Origin: Actibacterium sp.
Lineage (GTDB): Bacteria > Pseudomonadota > Alphaproteobacteria > Rhodobacterales > Rhodobacteraceae
NCBI GenBank assembly: GCA_016278325.1
Contig: JADQCB010000008.1
Coordinates: 62,001-126,000 of the forward strand
Length of the DNA: 64,000 nt
Reading direction: 5' to 3'
The position numbers and the translations under genes were made by a program. The stretch's first letter is position 1. Each line of letters begins with the position of its first letter. Positions 26,857 to 34,876 of this stretch are shown in pieces. A model generated the notes under the pieces. The model was not told the DNA's origin, searched no databases, and was given only the letters and a program-made list of their open reading frames with translations.

Positions 26857-27720
26857 ATGTCACCCGATGTAAAAGCCTTTTTCGACGAGGCAACCAACAC
26901 CGTTTCCTATGTCGTGCGCGACCCGATGTCCCGGAAGGCGGCGATCATCGACAGCGTCCTGGATTTCGACTATCCGTCGGGCCATACCGACACCGCCTCG
27001 GCCGATGCCGTGATCGCCTGGGTCCGGGACCAGGGGTTCGAGCTTGAGTGGATTCTCGAAACCCATGTCCATGCCGATCACCTGTCCGCCGCGCCCTATA
27101 TCCAGCAGCAACTGGGCGGTCGGATCGGCATCGGCGAAAAGATCCGCGTCGTGCAGGACACGTTCGGAAAGGTGTTCAACGAGGGCACCGAGTTCCAGCG
27201 CGACGGCAGCCAGTTCGACAAGCTGTTCGCCGAGGGCGACAGTTTCCATATCGGCCAGCTGCGCGGCGACGTGTTGCACACGCCGGGCCACACGCCGGCC
27301 TGCCTGACCTATGTCATCGGCGATGCGGCCTTTGTCGGCGATACGCTGTTCATGCCCGATTTCGGAACCGCGCGCTGCGACTTCCCCGGCGGCTCGGCCG
27401 AGACGATGTACGATTCGGTGCAGAAGATCCTGGCCCTGCCCGAAGAAACTCGGATCTTTGTCGGCCACGACTACAAGGCCCCGGGGCGCGACGACTATGC
27501 CTGGGAATCGACGGTGGGCGAACAGAAGGCGAAGAATGTCCATGTCGGCGGCGGCCATGACAAGGCCGATTTCGTGCGCATGCGGACCGAGCGCGACGCG
27601 ACGCTGGGGATGCCCCGGTTGATCGTCCCCTCGTTGCAGGTGAACATGCGCGCCGGCCAGATGCCACCGGCCGAGGATAACGGAACCGTCTATCTGAAAG
27701 TGCCGGTGAACAAGCTGTAA
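26857..27720 (+). CDS. Metallo-beta-lactamase-fold hydrolase (Blh / persulfide dioxygenase-like)
   Basis: A 287-aa MBL-fold protein. The metal motif is ETHVHADHLSAA (H70, H72, D74, H75), with further ligands in VLHTPGHTPACLTYVIGD and RIFVGHDYKAPGRDDYAW. The sequence follows the glyoxalase-II-like group that includes ETHE1 persulfide dioxygenase and the Blh proteins of BigR operons. It is followed by a YeeE/YedE pair, a typical sulfide/thiosulfate arrangement. The reaction is probably oxidation or hydrolysis of a sulfur species such as glutathione persulfide; the exact substrate cannot be read from sequence. Confidence 0.85.
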   Translation: MSPDVKAFFDEATNTVSYVVRDPMSRKAAIIDSVLDFDYPSGHTDTASADAVIAWVRDQGFELEWILETHVHADHLSAAPYIQQQLGGRIGIGEKIRVVQDTFGKVFNEGTEFQRDGSQFDKLFAEGDSFHIGQLRGDVLHTPGHTPACLTYVIGDAAFVGDTLFMPDFGTARCDFPGGSAETMYDSVQKILALPEETRIFVGHDYKAPGRDDYAWESTVGEQKAKNVHVGGGHDKADFVRMRTERDATLGMPRLIVPSLQVNMRAGQMPPAEDNGTVYLKVPVNKL

Positions 27721-27824
27721 TCGGACGGCGGCGCGGCGCGGGTCATGGCACCTGCTCCGAACCGCGTTCGTTCATGCAAAAGGATCAACAGCCCCGGACC
27801 GGGCGCGAGAGAGGCGAATGCGCG

Positions 27825-28253
27825 ATGATTGAACAAGACTGGATCTGGGGATTTGCCGGCGGCCTGCTGATCGGCCTGGGCGGGGCGGTCTATCTGCTGT
27901 TCAATGGCCGGATCATGGGGGCCAGCGGCATTCTGGGCGGGCTGGTCGATGGCTCGGAGCTGCGCCACCGGTGGGAGCGGCTGGCCTTCCTGGCGGGCAC
28001 CATCCTGGCGCCGATTATCCTCTACCCGCTGTATCGCGAGGTCGACACCCACATCACCGGAAACGTGGCGGTGGTGGTCGTTGCCGGCCTGTTGGTCGGC
28101 CTGGGCACGCGGCTGGCCAATGGCTGCACATCGGGCCACGGGGTCTGCGGCATCAGCCGGCTTTCGCTGCGCGGCATCGCGGCCACCGTGTTCTATATCC
28201 TGGCCGGCGGCATCACGATCGTGCTGTTCCGTCATCTGCTGGGGGTGATCTGA
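27825..28253 (+). CDS. YeeE/YedE family sulfur transporter, first half
   Basis: A 142-aa membrane protein with about four helices. It carries the family motif [19 protein letters not shown], whose cysteines relay thiosulfate or related sulfur through the membrane in the YeeE family. Many bacteria split the transporter into two adjacent short proteins, as here. The start has GAGAGAGG upstream. Its stop overlaps the start of the partner (TGATG), so the two are translated together. Confidence 0.88.
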   Translation: MIEQDWIWGFAGGLLIGLGGAVYLLFNGRIMGASGILGGLVDGSELRHRWERLAFLAGTILAPIILYPLYREVDTHITGNVAVVVVAGLLVGLGTRLANGCTSGHGVCGISRLSLRGIAATVFYILAGGITIVLFRHLLGVI

Positions 28254-28675
28254 TGCGCAACCTGTTCGGTTTCATTGCCGGTGCGCTTTTCGGTGCCGGG
28301 CTTTTCATCTCGGGCATGACCGACACGACCAAGGTGCAGGGCTGGCTCGACCTGTTCGGCGACTGGGATCCCACGCTGGCCTTCGTCATGGGCGGGGCGA
28401 TCCTGCCGATGGCCATCGCCTGGGGGATCGCACGCGGCCGCAAGCCCGCGCTTGGCGGCCATTTCCCGACCCCACCCGAGCCCAAGATCGGGCGTAACCT
28501 GATCGTCGGATCGGTGCTGTTCGGCGCGGGCTGGGGGCTGGCGGGTCTGTGCCCGGGGCCGGCCCTGGCCTCGCTCGGCTATGGCGGCGGGATGCACTGG
28601 CTGTTCGTGGCGGCGATGATCCTGGGCATGATCGCAGCGGTGCCGGTTCGCAAATGGATGCCGGCGGCGCCCTGA
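28253..28675 (+). CDS. YeeE/YedE family protein, second half (DUF6691-type)
   Basis: A 140-aa membrane protein with about four helices. It begins [49 protein letters not shown] and contains GWGLAGLCPGPALASL, the second conserved cysteine motif of the YeeE/YedE family. Together with the preceding gene it should make one sulfur-compound transporter. It is the last gene of the MBL-fold/YeeE operon. Confidence 0.88.
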   Translation: MRNLFGFIAGALFGAGLFISGMTDTTKVQGWLDLFGDWDPTLAFVMGGAILPMAIAWGIARGRKPALGGHFPTPPEPKIGRNLIVGSVLFGAGWGLAGLCPGPALASLGYGGGMHWLFVAAMILGMIAAVPVRKWMPAAP

Positions 28676-28711
28676 CCCCAGGCCGGGCCATGGCAAGTGC
28701 CCTGGCCGCCG

Positions 28712-28729
28712 GCTGCCCGCCCGGGCAGC
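28712..28729. terminator. Hairpin between convergent genes
   Basis: GCTGCCC-GCCC-GGGCAGC: a perfect 7-bp stem with a 4-base loop, 37 bases after the YeeE stop and 44 before the end of the convergent FliM-like gene. No T-tract follows, so termination without Rho is uncertain. Confidence 0.4.
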
Positions 28730-28772
28730 GGGACCGGGACGGCGAGCGAAGATCCCGGCCCGGCGCACGCCC

Positions 28773-29825
28773 CTAAGTCGCGGCCGCGATACTTATCTGC
28801 GGCGCGATGTCCGACGGGTCCGCCTCCGGTGCGGGCGGGTCGTTCTGGTCGGGCGCGCCCGTCTCCTGCTGCGGATCGATCGCGGGTGGGGCCGGATCGG
28901 GGGCAGACAACGCCGATCCGGCCGCCAAAGCGGGGTCTTGGGGGGGCGTCCTTTCGGCGGGCTGCGGCGCCGCGACCAGTTTCACCGCACGGTTGCCGCC
29001 CGATCGCCCCAGGCGCCCCCGGGCCACCAATGCCCCGTCCGCCCCTTCAAGCCGGACCCTTTCCAACGCCGCGGCCGGAATCGGCAGCATGTCATCGGAG
29101 CGCAGCGCCATGACCCGGGTCAACGGCAATCGCAACCGGGTCAGGACCGCCCGCACCGGCAGATCGGCGCCAAGCACGCTTTCCGCCATGGCGGCCTGCC
29201 ATGGCGCATCGGTTCCAGCGGCGCGCTCGACGACCGGGCGGGCCGGAAGCAGCAGCCGCAGAGTGCAGTCCGCCACCCCGTCGATCACATCCAGTTCGAG
29301 CCGGAACCGGCGCATCGGGATATCGGGCAGGGCAAATCGCAGCAACCGGATGTCGGGAATGTGGCCGCGATAGCGAAACCCGCCGGCCCAGCTTGACGCG
29401 GCCGTGCCGTCGAGCGCGGCGGCAAATTCGGTCAGCATGCGATCGATCAACCCGCGCGCCATCTCGGCGTCGATGCGGGTGGGCGGGCGCGGCGCCGACG
29501 GGGTTGCCGGCTGACGTCCGGTCATGCGCTGGGCAAGGATCGCGGCCAGAAACGGCGCGGAAATCTCGGCCAGGCCGGTGGTGCCACCGGGCCCGTCAAG
29601 CAGGGCAAGAAGCGCGTGTTCGCCGATCGTGCGCGTGACCTCCTCCGGCGTCTCGATTTCCTCTTCGACACGTTTCACGTTCAGCAGCATGCCAAGCTCA
29701 TCCTGCGCGGCGCCTGCCAGGGCCAACTCCAGCGCGCGCGATGGAAACATGGCTGGCCGCCGCGCCGCCGCGCGGGCCACCTTGCGCCGCAGCACCGAGT
29801 CCGCGTTTTCCCGTGTCACCGTCAT
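28773..29825 (-). CDS. FliM/FliN (SpoA-domain) family protein
   Basis: A 350-aa protein. The central part resembles the FliM middle domain (SAPFLAAILAQRMTGRQ, DAEMARGLIDRMLTEFAAAL, FRLELDVIDGVADCTLRLLLP). A SpoA-like beta domain follows: LGADLPVRAVLTRLRLPLTRVMALRSDDMLPIP...VRLEGADGALVARGRLGRSGGNRAVKL. The last 70 residues are a Pro/Ala/Asp-rich tail. FliM forms the flagellar C-ring and binds CheY-P, but the N-terminal EIDALL CheY-binding peptide is not seen. No other flagellar gene is nearby. GAGGTGCG precedes the chosen ATG. Confidence 0.8.
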   Translation of the reverse strand: MTVTRENADSVLRRKVARAAARRPAMFPSRALELALAGAAQDELGMLLNVKRVEEEIETPEEVTRTIGEHALLALLDGPGGTTGLAEISAPFLAAILAQRMTGRQPATPSAPRPPTRIDAEMARGLIDRMLTEFAAALDGTAASSWAGGFRYRGHIPDIRLLRFALPDIPMRRFRLELDVIDGVADCTLRLLLPARPVVERAAGTDAPWQAAMAESVLGADLPVRAVLTRLRLPLTRVMALRSDDMLPIPAAALERVRLEGADGALVARGRLGRSGGNRAVKLVAAPQPAERTPPQDPALAAGSALSAPDPAPPAIDPQQETGAPDQNDPPAPEADPSDIAPQISIAAAT

Positions 29826-29869
29826 CGCACCTCGTCCGGATACGCGCGGCATGTTGGGCGACAAATGGT

Positions 29870-32608
29870 TTACGCGTGATTAAGCTGGGCCGGCGCCTCG
29901 CCCTGCGAACCGGCCGGCGCGGATGTTTCGGGGGGGCGCAGCGGCAACTGCACCCGGAACGCGGCCCCGCCCTGCCCCGGCAGATAGGCGATCGACCCGC
30001 CCAGCCGGCCCATGATTTCGCGGCAGATCGCCAGGCCCAGCCCGGCCCCGCCAGCGGCGTTCCGGTCGGACAGGCGGGCGAATTTCTCGAAGATGATCGC
30101 CTGGCTGCGTTTCGGGATGCCCGACCCGTTGTCGACGAAATCGAGCAGCACGCCATCGCCCTGGCGGCGCGCATCGATCCGCAGTTCGGGCGCGTCGGCA
30201 GTGCAATATTTGCGCGCGTTGACGATCAGGTTGATGAAGACCTGGCAGAGCCGATCGGTGTCGGTGACCAGTTCGATGTTCTCGGCGGCGCGGTCGCGGT
30301 GGATCGTGATCGCGCCATCGCCCTTCGGCTCTGTGGTCGCGGCCACTGCGCGGTCGATCAGGTCGCGCAGATTTGCCGGTTGCAGGTTCAGGCTGACCTG
30401 GCCGTTTTCAAGCACCGACAGGTCGAGAAGATCGTCCAGCAGCCGGGTCAGGCGGATCCCCTCGTCATGGATGATCGACGAATACCAGCGCCGGTCCTCG
30501 ATGCGCAGGTCCTCGCCCCCCATCAGGATCTCGGAAAAGGCGCGGATCGAGGTCATCGGTGTGCGCAGCTCATGGCTGATCTGGCTCAGGAAGGCATCCT
30601 TCTGCACCGAAAGCTCGGTCAACTTCTCGTTCGCCTCGCGCAGTTGGCGCGCGGTGCGCTCCAGCTCGGCGGATTTCGCCTCCAGCTGGCTCGAATATTC
30701 CATCATCTGCGCGGTCTCGTCGGCCATCGCCATCAGATCCTCGACCGAGATCGACGAGCGGCCGACAATCTGGCCGACCATCGCATGTGCCGTCGCCGCA
30801 CCGACCGAACCGGCCAGTTCGCGTTCGAGCCGTTCGAGGAAGGCCGGCGTCGTATCAGGCAGATAGCCGGTCTTGCCCTGGGCGACCGCGGCCCGCTGGA
30901 ACAGTGCTTGCGCCTCGGTCCCGCCAAGGATGCGCTGCGCCATGATCAGCAGATCCTCGGCCTCGGCCGCGCCCTGCATCCAGCCCTGGGCGTCGGACGA
31001 GTGGTCGAACACGTTGACGAACTGCGCCCCCTGCAATCGTTCCATCGGGCCGGGAACCCCCCAGAGCGATACCCCGATGAAGGCAAAGCTGTTCAAGGCG
31101 ATCGACCAGAAGACCGCGTGCAGCAGCGGATCGACACCATCGACCCCGAACAGCGCCTGCGGTCGCAGCCAGGCGACTCCCCAGGGGCCATCGCTCAGCA
31201 ACCCCGCGCTCATCACCGAGCCGGCCCCGAAACTTGGCAGAAACAGCGTGTAGAGCCAGACAGCCAGCCCGATCAGCAACCCCGCGCCGGCGCCGCGCCG
31301 GGTGGCGCCGCGCCAGAAAATCCCGCCCAGCAGGGCCGGCAGCGCCTGCGCGACCCCGGTGAAGGAGATCAGCCCGATCGAGGCCAGCGCCTCGGACCCG
31401 CCGGTCAGCCGGAAATAGGCATATCCCAGGACCAGCACCCCGGCGATCGAGATCCGCCGCGCCCGCAGCACCAGCTTGCGCACATCGCCCGACATCGAGG
31501 CGCCCGTGTTCTGCCAGTTCAGCCACAAGGGCATCACGATATGGTTCGACACCATCGTGGACAGCGCGATGGCCGCCACGATGACCATCGACGTGGCCGA
31601 GGAAAACCCGCCGAGAAAGGCCAGCGTGGCCAGCCCCTCCTGCCCCAGGCTCAACGGCACGGTCAGCACGAACAGGTCCGGGTTGGCGCCGGCGGGCTGG
31701 GTGGCCAGGCCGATGACCGCGATCGGCATCACGAACAGGCTCATCAGGAACAGGTAAAGCGGAAAGGCCCATGAGGCGGTGGCCAGATGGCGTTCATCCG
31801 CGTTCTCGACGACCAGCACCTGGAACATGCGTGGAAGGGTAAAGATCGCGGCGGCCGACAGGAACGTCATCCCGACCCAGCGTCCGGCGGCAAAATCGGT
31901 CCCGGCAAGGGGCGATTCCGAGATCCGGATCGCCATGTCGCGCGGTCCGTCGGCAACGCCCCAGACCACGAAGATGCCGACCGCGACAAGCGCCACGAGC
32001 TTCACCACCGCCTCGACCGCGATCGCCGTGACGACGCCGTGATGCCGTTCATTCGCATCGAGGTTGCGGGTGCCGAACAGCACCGTGAACAGGGCAAGCC
32101 CCGCCGCCACCCACAACGCGGTGGCATTGACATCGGGCAGGGCCCAGCCATCGGTGCCGGCGCGCACGAAAACCGCGAAGGACAGGGTGACCGATTGCAG
32201 CTGAAGCGCGATATAGGGCGTGGTGCCCACCACGGCCAGCAATGTCACGATCACGCCCAGGGCATTCGACTTGCCGTAGCGCGAAGAGATCAGATCGGCG
32301 ATCGAGGTGATGCGCTGGGTCTTTCCGATGCGCACAAGCTTGCGCAAGGCCCACCACCAGCCCACCAGCACCAGCGTCGGTCCCAGATAGATCGTGAGGA
32401 ATTCGAGCCCCGAGCGCGCCGCATAGCCGACAGCGCCATAGAACGTCCACGCGGTGCAATAGACCGACAATGACAGCGTGTAGACCAGCGGCGAGCGCAG
32501 CCAGCCGACCCGTCCCGCGCTGGCCCGCCGTTCGGCCATGAAGGCGATGATGAACAGCAGCGCCACATAGCTGACGCAGACCGCGACCAGGATGTCGAAC
32601 GGGATCAC
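29870..32608 (-). CDS. Sodium:solute symporter-domain sensor histidine kinase (CbrA-like)
   Basis: A 912-aa fusion. Residues about 1-520 are an SSS-type transporter domain with around 13 helices (YCTAWTFYGAVGYAARSGLEFLTIYLGPTLV, QRITSIADLISSRYGKS). A linker and coiled coil follow, then a HisKA domain with FLSQISHELRTPMTSIRAFSEIL (H679). The HATPase_c domain has the N box NLIVNARKYC and the G1 motif VDNGSGIP. The family (CbrA in Pseudomonas) couples substrate transport or sensing to phosphorylation of a response regulator. The start overlaps a 94-aa membrane-protein gene by ATGA, and a single-domain response regulator lies just upstream. Confidence 0.92.
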   Translation of the reverse strand: MIPFDILVAVCVSYVALLFIIAFMAERRASAGRVGWLRSPLVYTLSLSVYCTAWTFYGAVGYAARSGLEFLTIYLGPTLVLVGWWWALRKLVRIGKTQRITSIADLISSRYGKSNALGVIVTLLAVVGTTPYIALQLQSVTLSFAVFVRAGTDGWALPDVNATALWVAAGLALFTVLFGTRNLDANERHHGVVTAIAVEAVVKLVALVAVGIFVVWGVADGPRDMAIRISESPLAGTDFAAGRWVGMTFLSAAAIFTLPRMFQVLVVENADERHLATASWAFPLYLFLMSLFVMPIAVIGLATQPAGANPDLFVLTVPLSLGQEGLATLAFLGGFSSATSMVIVAAIALSTMVSNHIVMPLWLNWQNTGASMSGDVRKLVLRARRISIAGVLVLGYAYFRLTGGSEALASIGLISFTGVAQALPALLGGIFWRGATRRGAGAGLLIGLAVWLYTLFLPSFGAGSVMSAGLLSDGPWGVAWLRPQALFGVDGVDPLLHAVFWSIALNSFAFIGVSLWGVPGPMERLQGAQFVNVFDHSSDAQGWMQGAAEAEDLLIMAQRILGGTEAQALFQRAAVAQGKTGYLPDTTPAFLERLERELAGSVGAATAHAMVGQIVGRSSISVEDLMAMADETAQMMEYSSQLEAKSAELERTARQLREANEKLTELSVQKDAFLSQISHELRTPMTSIRAFSEILMGGEDLRIEDRRWYSSIIHDEGIRLTRLLDDLLDLSVLENGQVSLNLQPANLRDLIDRAVAATTEPKGDGAITIHRDRAAENIELVTDTDRLCQVFINLIVNARKYCTADAPELRIDARRQGDGVLLDFVDNGSGIPKRSQAIIFEKFARLSDRNAAGGAGLGLAICREIMGRLGGSIAYLPGQGGAAFRVQLPLRPPETSAPAGSQGEAPAQLNHA

Positions 32609-32889
32609 GGCCCGCCCTCGCGACCGGCCTCCGTCGTGCCGGATTCATCATCCACGCGGGCCAACCGCCGCGCCAGAAGCGCGGCCACGACGATCAGGCC
32701 GAACCAGGCCGAGAACAGATAGATCAGCGTCGCCGGGGTGCTGACGGGGCCGTCGGCCTGATGCAGAAGCGGCAGCAGGAACAGGAACAGCCCCGCAACG
32801 GGCAAAAGCCGCGACAGATCCATCATCCGCCGGCTGCGATAGCCGTGCCGGGCCAGGAAGACCGGGCGGGGTGGCGACGGGGCTTTCAT
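32605..32889 (-). CDS. Small two-helix membrane protein between kinase and response regulator
   Basis: A 94-aa protein with a basic N-terminus (RHGYRSRRMM), helix DLSRLLPVAGLFLFLLPLL, a short loop, a second helix LIYLFSAWFGLIVVAALLARRL and a charged tail. It overlaps the response regulator stop on one side and the kinase start on the other, each by ATGA, so all three are translated in fixed ratio. Small membrane subunits of this kind accompany SSS-family transporters in other operons (compare the DUF485/DUF4212 partners); membership in those families is not certain. Confidence 0.75.
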   Translation of the reverse strand: MKAPSPPRPVFLARHGYRSRRMMDLSRLLPVAGLFLFLLPLLHQADGPVSTPATLIYLFSAWFGLIVVAALLARRLARVDDESGTTEAGREGGP

Positions 32890-33254
32890 CGCGCGGCCAG
32901 GTCGCGCACCGCGGCCAGCATCTCGGCATTCGAGAAGGGCTTGGTCATGAAGCGGCTGACGCCCAGGCTCTCGGCCATCGCCCGGTCGCGAGACTGGCCC
33001 TTGGCGGTCAGCATCAGCACCGGCAGGGCGGCGATCTCGGCGCAGGCGCGGATGTCGCGCAGGATGTCAAAGCCCGAGCGCCCCGGCAGCATCACATCGA
33101 GGATCAGCAGATCGGGACGCGCGCGAAGCACCGCGGCCAATGCGCTTGTCCCCTCGGAATGGGTCTGGACGTGCCATCCGTCACGCGCCAGGATGAAGCG
33201 GATCGCCTCGATGATATTCGGCTCATCCTCGATCAACAGGACATTGCTGCCCAT
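32886..33254 (-). CDS. Single-domain response regulator (receiver only)
   Basis: A 122-aa CheY-like receiver: VLLIEDEPNIIEAIRFILARDGWHVQTHSEG, phosphoacceptor in PDLLILDVMLPGRSGFDIL, switch Thr in VLMLTAKGQ and the conserved Lys in FMTKPFSNAEML. No output domain follows, so it signals through a partner protein. GGGGGGAG lies directly before the ATG. It heads the operon with the membrane protein and SSS-kinase. Confidence 0.9.
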   Translation of the reverse strand: MGSNVLLIEDEPNIIEAIRFILARDGWHVQTHSEGTSALAAVLRARPDLLILDVMLPGRSGFDILRDIRACAEIAALPVLMLTAKGQSRDRAMAESLGVSRFMTKPFSNAEMLAAVRDLAAR

Positions 33255-33266
33255 CACTCCCCCCCG

Positions 33267-33308
33267 ACCAAACGCCCCGATATGGGGTTTGGTAACTATC
33301 ACCAAACC
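33267..33308. promoter_or_regulatory. Alternating ACCAAAC / GTTTGGT repeats forming mutually exclusive hairpins
   Basis: In the 80-base gap between the XRE regulator and the response regulator, ACCAAAC (33267-33273), GGTTTGGT (33286-33293) and ACCAAACC (33301-33308) alternate in orientation. The middle copy can pair with the right copy (8-bp stem, 7-base loop). It can also pair with the left copy, where CCCC/GGGG extends the stem to about 10 bp with one bulge. It may be an attenuator-like switch or two overlapping operators for the response regulator operon. Confidence 0.5.
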
Positions 33309-33334
33309 GGGCGGCGCTGTCAAAGCGCGCCAAC

Positions 33335-34663
33335 TCATCCGGGTGCCGGCATGCCGACCTGAAAACCGTCGGCCAGGATGGATGCCTCGCGCCGCGCCGG
33401 GCAGGCAGGGCGCGGGCAGATCCGGCAGGCGGTTCCGATCGGCTGTGCCGGCGCCGAATCTTCGCCGGGCTCGGGCAGGATCAGCATCGAGGATTCGAAC
33501 ACTTGCGGGCTGTCGAACCCGTTGCCAGCCACCGGCTGGCAGATCGCATAGGCCAGAAAGCGCCGCGCCGGCCGGCCGCTCAGTTCGACCGTCGTGCGGA
33601 TCGGCGCCATCGGCCGCGACAATGCCTGATAGAGCGGCCAAAGCGGGCAAGCCGCCCCGAAACGCGGCAATGCAAAGCCCGCGACCGGCTTGCGAAAGGT
33701 CAATGTGCCCGACCCGTCGCAGATCACCAGCCCCACATCGGCACCGCCCCTTTCGGCCGGCAACGCGGCGAGGCGGCGAAACACCAGCGTCGGATCCAGC
33801 CCGAAATCCTGTGCCAGTGCCGCCGGATCGAGGCCGTGTCGCGCAACGGCCGCGACCAGCGGCGCCATGGGCAGGCACGCCGCGTCGCGGGCATAGCGCG
33901 CAAGATACCGCCGCGCCAGGTCACGCCCCGAGGCGGTCACCAGCATATCCGCCGCGGCGATCAGGTTGTCGATATCGTCCCTTCCCTCTTCCAGTTCGGC
34001 AACGTGGTAGGCGCGCGCATCGAGGAAATCCTCAAGCTCTTCCTGCGGCAGGCTCTGGCGTCCGACGACATCGGCGCTGTCATCGAGATACCCGACCAGG
34101 GCCTGCGCGCCCTCGGCCAGGCGGCGGCTGTCGTCGCGCAGGTTGCGCAGAAACCGCGAATGCCATTCAGGATCCAGATCCTCGGTTTCGGCCAGGATGC
34201 CGGCGGTCGAGCGGATCGCGGTGATCGTCGAAAGCACCTCGTGCAGCGACGCCGACAGGAACGGATCGTGGGTCAGCCGGTCCGACAGCATCTCGACCAC
34301 GCGCTCCAGCTCGGTCACCCGGCGCTGGCGGTCGGCCAGAAGCCTGGCCCAGCCCGGAAACCGGCTGGCGAATTCCTCGATCCGCGACAGGTCGGCCCGG
34401 GCCGATTCATGCTGCGCCGCGGCATCGCGCAGAGCGCTCGATATGGCGGCATCCGCCCCTTCCGCCAGGGTCGCCGCATCGACATTCAGTGCCCGGCCGA
34501 TATCGATCAGCAGCTTGCCGCCGATCCGGCGGCGATTATGCTCGATCAGGTTCAGGTAAGAGGCGGATATGCCCACGCTGCGCGCCAGTTCCGCCTGTCG
34601 GACCCCCAGCATCAGGCGCCGCTCGCGGATCCGCGTTCCGGTCATTGGACTGCTTCGCGGCAT
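33335..34663 (-). CDS. XRE-family regulator, ScfR/RamB-like, with DUF2083-type Cys cluster
   Basis: A 442-aa regulator. An N-terminal XRE HTH (GTRIRERRLMLGVRQAELARSVGISASYLNLIEHNRRRIGG) is followed by a helical middle and a C-terminal region ending in GTACRICPRPACPARREA (C413, C416, C421), as in short-chain fatty acyl-CoA regulators (ScfR, MccR, RamB). The M78/ImmA-like peptidase signature usual in that family is not evident. Instead residues 139-157 read SLHEVLSTITAIRSTAGIL, which looks like a histidine-kinase H box. AAGGGGGGTGCA precedes the start. It is divergent from the liv-acs operon, its likely target. Confidence 0.85.
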   Translation of the reverse strand: MPRSSPMTGTRIRERRLMLGVRQAELARSVGISASYLNLIEHNRRRIGGKLLIDIGRALNVDAATLAEGADAAISSALRDAAAQHESARADLSRIEEFASRFPGWARLLADRQRRVTELERVVEMLSDRLTHDPFLSASLHEVLSTITAIRSTAGILAETEDLDPEWHSRFLRNLRDDSRRLAEGAQALVGYLDDSADVVGRQSLPQEELEDFLDARAYHVAELEEGRDDIDNLIAAADMLVTASGRDLARRYLARYARDAACLPMAPLVAAVARHGLDPAALAQDFGLDPTLVFRRLAALPAERGGADVGLVICDGSGTLTFRKPVAGFALPRFGAACPLWPLYQALSRPMAPIRTTVELSGRPARRFLAYAICQPVAGNGFDSPQVFESSMLILPEPGEDSAPAQPIGTACRICPRPACPARREASILADGFQVGMPAPG

Positions 34664-34697
34664 TGCACCCCCCTTGATTCGCATGGCTTTCGACGGA

Positions 34698-34731
34698 AAA
34701 TTGACAATTTATTTACAGCTTTTGCGACAAT
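34698..34731 (+). promoter_or_regulatory. Candidate liv-operon promoter overlapping a palindrome
   Basis: The AT-rich gap between the XRE regulator and the binding-protein gene contains AAATTG-A-CAATTT (34698-34710), an exact palindrome with one central base. Inside it TTGACA (34701-34706) matches the -35 consensus, with a weaker GACAAT about 19 bases downstream. A regulator bound to the palindrome would cover the -35 box. The adjacent XRE/ScfR-like protein is the obvious candidate. Promoter assignment is by eye only. Confidence 0.4.
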
Positions 34732-34876
34732 ACTGTTCAGTAGTTTACAAAAAAACCGTTTTTTTGAAAGCAGTTGTTGCGAAGTTTTCTGCATTTGGCC
34801 GATAATGGACGTGCCTGAAAAGGCTGCGTCCAGCGCGGAGGAGGTGCTGGCACGCGTTCAATCACGGGAGGATTAC

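Noticed and set aside
33503-34876. N-terminal extension of the LivJ-type gene by about 458 codons
   Set aside because: It is antisense to the XRE regulator; the twin-arginine signal peptide and GGGAGG site fix the true start at 34877.
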